From Opitutia bacterium Tous-C8FEB (GTDB taxonomy: Bacteria; Verrucomicrobiota; Verrucomicrobiia; Opitutales; Opitutaceae): DNA of 45,312 bases. The stretch is from assembly GCA_002304435.1 (NCBI GenBank), contig NEUZ01000005.1, forward strand, positions 1 to 45,312. The letters are read 5' to 3'. The notes under the pieces were generated by a model. The model had not been told where the DNA came from, did no database searches, and saw nothing but the letters and a program-made list of their open reading frames with translations. The number at the start of each line of letters is the position of its first letter. The first letter of the stretch is position 1. Positions 39,474-45,312 of this stretch are shown in pieces. A program made the translations under genes and the position numbers.

Positions 39474-39782
39474 TCAGACGTTGATGGTGATGTCCACGCC
39501 CGACGGAAGGTTGAGCTTCTTGAGCTCGTCCACCGTCTGCGCCGTCGGCTCGATGATATCGATGAGCCGCTTGTGCGTGCGAGTCTCGAACTGCTCCATC
39601 GACTTCTTGTCGACGTGCGGGGAGCGGTTGACCGAGAGCTTCTCGATGCGCGTGGGCAGCGGGATCGGGCCGGAAACCCGGGCGCCCGACCGCTTGGCCG
39701 TCTCGACGATGTCCTGGGCCGACTGGTCGATGACGCGATAGTCGAAACCCTGGAGTTTGATGCGGATGCGCTGGCCTTTCAT
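39474..39782 (-). CDS. rpsJ: 30S ribosomal protein S10
   Basis: [72 protein letters not shown]. Confidence 0.97.
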   Translation of the reverse strand: MKGQRIRIKLQGFDYRVIDQSAQDIVETAKRSGARVSGPIPLPTRIEKLSVNRSPHVDKKSMEQFETRTHKRLIDIIEPTAQTVDELKKLNLPSGVDITINV

Positions 39783-39802
39783 GGCGGAAGAGGGACTGGG
39801 GG

Positions 39803-41992
39803 TTACGTGCGGGCGGGAGCCCGGACGGACGACTCGACGATCTTGGTGAGGAGGGAACCGGGCACCTGCTCGAAGTGCGACGGCGTGATGGAAGCCGAGG
39901 CACGACCCTTGGAGAGCGAGCGGATGTCGGTGACGTAGCCGAAGAGCGTTTCCAAGGGAACGTGCGCGTTGATGATGCAGGCGCCCGCCTTGTTCTCCAT
40001 CCCTTGGATCTGACCGCGGCGGCGATTGATGTCACCCATCAGGTCGCCTTGGTACTCCTCGGGGGTGGTCACCTCGACGCCCATAATCGGCTCCAGCAGA
40101 ATCGGGTTCGCCTTCTTCATCGCGTCCTTGAGGGCGAAGATGCCCGCCATCTTGAACGCGAGTTCGGAGGAATCAACCTCGTGGAAGGAGCCGTCGGTGA
40201 TGCGGACGATGATGTCGACCACGGGATAACCCGCGACCACGCCATTGTTGGCACCCTCGAGGATGCCGTCCGTCGCCGGCTTGATGAACTCCTTGGGAAT
40301 CGTGCCACCGACGACCTCGTTGACGACCTCAACGCCCTTGCCCTTTTGATTGGGCTCCAGCTTGACGATCACGTGGCCGTACTGGCCCTTGCCACCCGAC
40401 TGGCGGATGAACTTGCCCTCGCCGTCCGCGGCGCGGACCACGGTCTCGCGGTACGCGATCTGCGGCTTCCCGGCGGTCGCCTCGACCTTGAACTCACGCT
40501 TCATCCGGTCACGGATGATGTCGAGGTGCAGCTCGCCCATCCCCGCCAGAATGATCTGGCCGGTGTCCGGATCGGTCTTCACGCGCAGCGTCGGGTCCTC
40601 GGCCACCAAGCGCTGGAGGGCCGTACCCATCTTCTCTTGGTCGCCCTTCGAGTTCGGCTCGATGGACATCGAGATCACGGGCTCGGGGAAGGACGGCGGC
40701 TCCAAGCGAATGTCGAGGTCCTCGTCCGCGAAGGTATCACCCGTGATGACATCCTTCACGCCCACCACCGCGCAGATGTCGCCGGCGTAGGCCACGTCGA
40801 TTTCTTCGCGTTCGATCGCCCGCATCAGCACGAGGCGGGACACGCGCTCGGACCGGCGGGTGCGGGGATTGTACACGGTCATCCCCTTGCGGAGCTGGCC
40901 GGTGTAGACCCGGAAAAACACGAGCTTGCCGACGAACGGATCGGTCCAGAGCTTGAACGCTAGGCCCGCCATCTTGCCCTTGTCGTCCACCACGGCCTCC
41001 ACCTCGGTGCCATCCGAGTTCACGCCCTTCATCGGGGGAACATCGATCGGGCTGGGGAGATAATTGACGACGCAGTCGAGCAGGCGCTGCACGCCCTTCT
41101 TCTTGAAGGCAGAACCGGGGACCACGCCGGTGAACTGAAGGGAAATGGTGGCTTTGCGGATGCCCAGCATCAGCTCATCCACCGTCACTTCTTCACCGCT
41201 CAGGTACTTTTCGGCGATCACATCGTCGAAATCAGAGACGGCCTCGATCAGCTTATCGCGGTACTCCTTCGCCTGGGCGCGGTAGGCCTCGGGCACCTCC
41301 GAAGTGATCGGGTTCATCCCGAGCGGATCGGTGGTGTCGTCGAAGACGTAGGCGATATTCTGGACGAGATCGACGAGGCCGGAGAAGTTCTCCTCCTTGC
41401 CGATGGGAATGAACAGCGGGTGGGCGTTGGCCTTCAGCTTCTCGCGCATCTCGCTAATCGCGCGGAAAAAGTCGGCGCCAGTGCGGTCCATCTTGTTGAT
41501 GAACGCGATCCGGGGAACCTTGTACTTGTTGGCCTGCCGCCAGACCGTCTCGGACTGGGGCTGGACGCCAGCGACCGCACAGAAGACGGCGACGGCACCG
41601 TCGAGCACGCGCAGGGAGCGCTCCACCTCAGCGGTGAAGTCCACGTGTCCCGGGGTGTCGATAATGTTGATCCGCTGCTTAATCCCCTTCCACGGGCCGC
41701 AGGAGGCATTCCAGGCGCAGGAAATGGCGGCGGCGGTGATCGTGATCCCGCGCTCGCGCTCCTGCTCCATCCAATCGGTCACCGTCGAGCCCTCGTGGAC
41801 CTCACCCATCTTGTGGACGGCGCCCGAGTAAAACAGGATGCGCTCGGTGGTCGTCGTCTTCCCGGCGTCGATATGAGCCGCGATGCCGATGTTCCGGGTC
41901 CACTCCAGCGGGAACGGGCGGTCCTTGGCGTTGACCGGGGAGATCTTCGCCTTGTCGGTGACGATGGTGATGACGGGGGCGGCGGAAGCCAT
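39803..41992 (-). CDS. fusA: Elongation factor G
   Basis: [62 protein letters not shown]. Confidence 0.97.
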   Translation of the reverse strand: MASAAPVITIVTDKAKISPVNAKDRPFPLEWTRNIGIAAHIDAGKTTTTERILFYSGAVHKMGEVHEGSTVTDWMEQERERGITITAAAISCAWNASCGPWKGIKQRINIIDTPGHVDFTAEVERSLRVLDGAVAVFCAVAGVQPQSETVWRQANKYKVPRIAFINKMDRTGADFFRAISEMREKLKANAHPLFIPIGKEENFSGLVDLVQNIAYVFDDTTDPLGMNPITSEVPEAYRAQAKEYRDKLIEAVSDFDDVIAEKYLSGEEVTVDELMLGIRKATISLQFTGVVPGSAFKKKGVQRLLDCVVNYLPSPIDVPPMKGVNSDGTEVEAVVDDKGKMAGLAFKLWTDPFVGKLVFFRVYTGQLRKGMTVYNPRTRRSERVSRLVLMRAIEREEIDVAYAGDICAVVGVKDVITGDTFADEDLDIRLEPPSFPEPVISMSIEPNSKGDQEKMGTALQRLVAEDPTLRVKTDPDTGQIILAGMGELHLDIIRDRMKREFKVEATAGKPQIAYRETVVRAADGEGKFIRQSGGKGQYGHVIVKLEPNQKGKGVEVVNEVVGGTIPKEFIKPATDGILEGANNGVVAGYPVVDIIVRITDGSFHEVDSSELAFKMAGIFALKDAMKKANPILLEPIMGVEVTTPEEYQGDLMGDINRRRGQIQGMENKAGACIINAHVPLETLFGYVTDIRSLSKGRASASITPSHFEQVPGSLLTKIVESSVRAPART

Positions 41993-42011
41993 GGTCGGGT
42001 ACGGCGAGAGG

Positions 42012-42485
42012 TTACCAGCGCAGGTGGGCGAAGGCGCGGTTCGCCTGGGCCATCTTGTGCGTGTCTTCCTTCTTCTTCACCACGGAGCCCGTGTTGTTGT
42101 AGGCGTCGACAATCTCGGCCGCGAGGGCATCGCGCATCGGGATGCCCTTGCGGGCGCCAGCGGCGGCGACGATCCAGCGGAGGGCGAGCGACTCCTGGCG
42201 CTCAAAGGAAATCTCGATCGGCACCTGGTAGGTGGCGCCACCGACGCGGCGGCTCTTCACCTCAAGGCGAGGACGGGCGTTCTCGAGCGCGCCCAGCAGG
42301 AGGTCGACCGGGTCGCCCTTCTGCAGCTTCTCGGAGACCTTCTCAAAGGCTCCATAAACGATGCGCTGGGCAATGTTCTTCTTGCCCCCCTTCATAATCA
42401 CATTGACGAGGTGCGCGACCAGGGGGCTCTGGTAGCGGAGATCGGGCTGAACCTGACGCTTCTCTGCGCGGTGACGGCGGGACAT
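42012..42485 (-). CDS. rpsG: 30S ribosomal protein S7
   Basis: [46 protein letters not shown]. Confidence 0.97.
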   Translation of the reverse strand: MSRRHRAEKRQVQPDLRYQSPLVAHLVNVIMKGGKKNIAQRIVYGAFEKVSEKLQKGDPVDLLLGALENARPRLEVKSRRVGGATYQVPIEISFERQESLALRWIVAAAGARKGIPMRDALAAEIVDAYNNTGSVVKKKEDTHKMAQANRAFAHLRW

Positions 42486-42512
42486 GGCGGGAGTGGCGGG
42501 GGACGGAAGGGA

Positions 42513-42893
42513 TTACTTGGCGGCCTTCGGGCGCTTAACGCCGTACTTGGAGCGGGAACGGCGGCGCTTCTCGACGCCGGTGGCGTCGAGGGTGCCGCGG
42601 ACAATGTGGTAACGGACGCCGGGAAGATCCTTCACGCGGCCGCCGCGGACGAGCACGATCGAGTGCTCCTGCAAGTTGTGGCCCTCGTCCGGGATGTAGG
42701 AGATCACTTCGTTGCCGTTCGTGAGGCGGACCTTGGCGACCTTACGGATGGCCGAATTCGGCTTCTTCGGGGTGCGGGTCATCACCTGGACGCAAACGCC
42801 GCGGCGGAAGGGGTTGCCCGCCAGGGCCGGGGACTTCGACTTGGAGGTCACCTGGCGGCGGCCTTTGCGCACGAGTTGGTTGATGGTCGGCAT
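42513..42893 (-). CDS. rpsL: 30S ribosomal protein S12
   Basis: [70 protein letters not shown]. Confidence 0.97.
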   Translation of the reverse strand: MPTINQLVRKGRRQVTSKSKSPALAGNPFRRGVCVQVMTRTPKKPNSAIRKVAKVRLTNGNEVISYIPDEGHNLQEHSIVLVRGGRVKDLPGVRYHIVRGTLDATGVEKRRRSRSKYGVKRPKAAK

Positions 42894-43103
42894 ACGCGGA
42901 GGGAATTCTTACGAGGGAAAAGGGACGAAAAGAGGAAAACGCTACCGGCGGCGAAACCGCCGGCAAGCACAATCTGGATCAAACTGCGGGAAATGGCGTC
43001 CGTGGTCGGACGACGGAACGGATCAGCGCATCGACCCGCGTCCCGCCGGACAAGCGTAAAATCGCGCTCGCTTCCCGGAAGAAGCCGGTTTCCCTCCGCC
43101 CGA

Positions 43104-44114
43104 ATGCGCGCCGGCTGGATGAAACTCCGCTCCGACCTTCCGGGTTCCCTCGGGCTCGCCCTGCTGCTCGCCGGTGGCTTTATGCTCTTCACCGCCTGGG
43201 ACCAGTCTCACTGGTGGCGCGTGAAGCAGGACTACTCCTTCGGCTGGCTCGTCCCGCTCTTTGTCGCTTTTGTGGTGCACGACCGCTGGCCCCGCATCCG
43301 CGCCGCCGCGGCTGCCTGCGCCGCGCCGGACAGCCCCCGCGCCGCCGGTTGGCAGGGATGGTTCCTCGCCACCGTCACCGGCGCCGCCCTGCTGCTAGGC
43401 GCGGCGTTTTTCCTGCTCGGCTCCTTCTATCGGGCCGGCGCCGGCACCTCCCAACCGGGCACGCTCGCCATCACCCTCGGGATGGCCGGGATCACCGCCG
43501 CCCTGCTGGTGCTCAACGCCCCGGCCAGCCCCGCCCCCACCCGGGCCGGCCTCACCACGGACGCCCGCCTGCGCCTCGCCAGCCTCTTCCTCTTCCCCGT
43601 GCTGATCTGGCTCGTCTCCGCTCCGATGGTCTCGGCCGTAGAATCCCAGCTCAACCTGCTCCTGCTCCGGCGCGTGGTCGCCGTGGTGGCGTTCGTCTTC
43701 GACGCGCTCGGCCTGCCCATTGAGCAGCGCGGCAACGTGCTCGCCCTGCCCCCGGTCAACGGTCAGCCCAACCTGGTCGGCGTCGAGGATGCCTGCTCCG
43801 GCATCCGCTCCCTCACCGCCTGCCTCTTCGCGGGTTCGTTCCTCTCCGCGGTCTTCGTCCAGCAGGCCTGGAAGAAGGTCGCGCTCGTCGTGGCCGCCCT
43901 GCTACTAGCCTTCGTGACCAACCTCGGCCGCAGCCTCTTCCTCACCGCTTGGGCCTACCGCTACGGCCACGCTGCGATCGAGGGCACGGTGCACGACGTC
44001 GCCGGCTACGCGGTCCTCGGCGGCACCGTCCTCGGCCTGCTCGGGCTCCTCCCGCTGCTCAACCTCCGGCTGCTGCGCGCGGGGCGCCCGCCCCCGGCCG
44101 CCCCGCGCCCGTGA
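43104..44114 (+). CDS. Exosortase/archaeosortase family protein
   Basis: ATG at 43104; multi-TM; catalytic triad context VEDACSGIRSL / TNLGRSLFLT / GTVHDVAGYAVL. Confidence 0.85.
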   Translation: MRAGWMKLRSDLPGSLGLALLLAGGFMLFTAWDQSHWWRVKQDYSFGWLVPLFVAFVVHDRWPRIRAAAAACAAPDSPRAAGWQGWFLATVTGAALLLGAAFFLLGSFYRAGAGTSQPGTLAITLGMAGITAALLVLNAPASPAPTRAGLTTDARLRLASLFLFPVLIWLVSAPMVSAVESQLNLLLLRRVVAVVAFVFDALGLPIEQRGNVLALPPVNGQPNLVGVEDACSGIRSLTACLFAGSFLSAVFVQQAWKKVALVVAALLLAFVTNLGRSLFLTAWAYRYGHAAIEGTVHDVAGYAVLGGTVLGLLGLLPLLNLRLLRAGRPPPAAPRP

Positions 44115-45312
44115 CGTCCCCGCTGCTCTGGCTCTACCGGGCTCTGTTCACGCCGGCGCTGGTCGCCCTCGCCCCCCGGTACGGCCTCCGGATGATCCGC
44201 CGCGGCGGCTACGGCGCCGGATTCTCCCAGCGCCTCGGTTGGCTCGCCCCCCTCCCCCCGCCCACGCCCGGCCGCACCCGCGTCTGGGTCCAAGCGGTCA
44301 GCGTCGGCGAACTGCTCGCCCTCGGACCGGTGCTCCGGGGCCTCCACGCGGCCGGAGCCGAGATCGTGCTCACGACCACCACCAGCACCGGCCGGCGCCT
44401 CGCCGCGGAACGCTACGGTACGCTCGCCTCCACCCTCGCCTATTTCCCCCTCGACGCCTGGCCCTGCTCGGCCGCCGCGTGGCGCGCGCTGCGCCCCCAG
44501 CTGGTGGTGCTCGCCGAGGGCGAACGGTGGCCCGAACACGTCCACCAGGCCGAACGCCGCGGCGTGCCCGTCGTCTGCGTCAACGCGCGCCTCAGCGACC
44601 GCTCCTTCCGCCGGCTCAGCCGCGTGCCCGGGCTGGCGCCGCTGGTGCTCGGACGCCACACCCGGTTCCTCGCCGCTTCGGCCCTCGACGCCACGCGCCT
44701 CGTGCGCCTCGGCGTTGGCGAGGACCGGGTCAGCCTCACCGGCAACCTCAAGCTCGACGTCACGCCCCGCCCCTGCCCGCCCGCGGAACAGGCACGGTTG
44801 CGCGGGGAACTGGGCCTGGGCGCGGGACCATTACTGCTCGGCGCCTCGACTTGGCCCGGAGAGGAAGCGGCACTCCTCGCGGCCTGGCGCCACGCCCGCG
44901 CCCAAGGTCTGGAGGCCCAATTGCTCCTGGTGCCCCGCCACGCCGAGCGCCGGGCGGAGGTGCAACAGACCCTCGCGGCCGCCGGGGTGCGCAGCCACTT
45001 CCGCACCCACGGGCCCGCCCCGGCCCCGGTCGAAGTGGCGGTCGCCGACACCACGGGCGAACTGGCCCTCCTGACGCACCTCGCGGACGTCGTCTTCGTG
45101 GGTAAAAGCCTCCCGCCGCACACGGAGGGCCAGAGCCCGGTGGAGGCCGCGGCCCTCGGCAAAACCCTCCTGCTCGGTCCCGGGATGAGCAACTTCCGCA
45201 CGGTCGCCGGGGAACTGCTCGCCGCCGGCGCCGCTGAGACGGTCGCCACGCCAGCCGCGCTCGCCGCCGCCGCGACCCGGCTGCTGGCCGATCCCGCCGC
45301 CCGCGCCACCCG
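44111..45312 (+). CDS. waaA: 3-deoxy-D-manno-octulosonic acid transferase (Kdo transferase), truncated by window end
   Basis: GTG start overlapping the exosortase stop (GTGA); manual translation has no stops to 45312; VWVQAVSVGELLAL, VPVVCVNARLSDRSFRRL, LTGNLKLD, GASTWPGEE, LVPRHAERR, HTEGQSPVEAAALGKTLLLGP. Confidence 0.88.
   Translation, partial: MTSPLLWLYRALFTPALVALAPRYGLRMIRRGGYGAGFSQRLGWLAPLPPPTPGRTRVWVQAVSVGELLALGPVLRGLHAAGAEIVLTTTTSTGRRLAAERYGTLASTLAYFPLDAWPCSAAAWRALRPQLVVLAEGERWPEHVHQAERRGVPVVCVNARLSDRSFRRLSRVPGLAPLVLGRHTRFLAASALDATRLVRLGVGEDRVSLTGNLKLDVTPRPCPPAEQARLRGELGLGAGPLLLGASTWPGEEAALLAAWRHARAQGLEAQLLLVPRHAERRAEVQQTLAAAGVRSHFRTHGPAPAPVEVAVADTTGELALLTHLADVVFVGKSLPPHTEGQSPVEAAALGKTLLLGPGMSNFRTVAGELLAAGAAETVATPAALAAAATRLLADPAARAT

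Noticed and set aside
41883-43103. Long N-terminal extension of the exosortase ORF (743 aa in the track)
   Set aside because: Runs antisense through rpsG, rpsL and fusA; the real protein begins near ATG 43104 where TM segments start.

Overview
High-GC chromosomal window, most likely from a Verrucomicrobiota/Opitutaceae-like bacterium (inferred from TonB receptor style, a PVC-type haem-binding protein and an exosortase). Left half (1-22.9 kb): TonB-dependent receptor plus propeller/cytochrome c protein; tRNA-Arg(CCG); glnS-like; DJ-1/PfpI protein; thrH-like; gltX; a very large AsmA-like protein; an orphan protein; a DUF374-type acyltransferase; a Pro/Ala/Lys-tailed glycan-binding-like protein; and a LacI-regulated unit (aminotransferase, Gfo/Idh/MocA oxidoreductase, LacI regulator, divergent TonB receptor) with a palindromic operator candidate. 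Right half: tRNA-Cys(GCA), a small membrane zinc-ribbon protein, then one co-directional minus-strand str-S10-spc-alpha ribosomal cluster (rpsL to rplQ) closed by a textbook intrinsic terminator. A divergent exosortase and a waaA/kdtA gene truncated by the window edge follow. The most interesting anomalies are inside the ribosomal cluster: (1) a degenerate adenylate-kinase-like ORF in the adk position between secY and map, without Walker A or LID; (2) a small signal-peptide protein inserted between rpsS and rplV; (3) Ala/Pro/Lys- or Gly/Arg-rich extensions on several ribosomal proteins (S11, S5, L17, L3, S17); (4) strong inter-cistronic hairpins (rpoA-rplQ, rpsJ-rplC, rplX-rplE, upstream of rplV); (5) absence of tuf, rpmD, infA and rpmJ from their usual places. 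No CRISPR array, phage or transposon was seen. All family calls come from motif recognition by eye; no database search was run.
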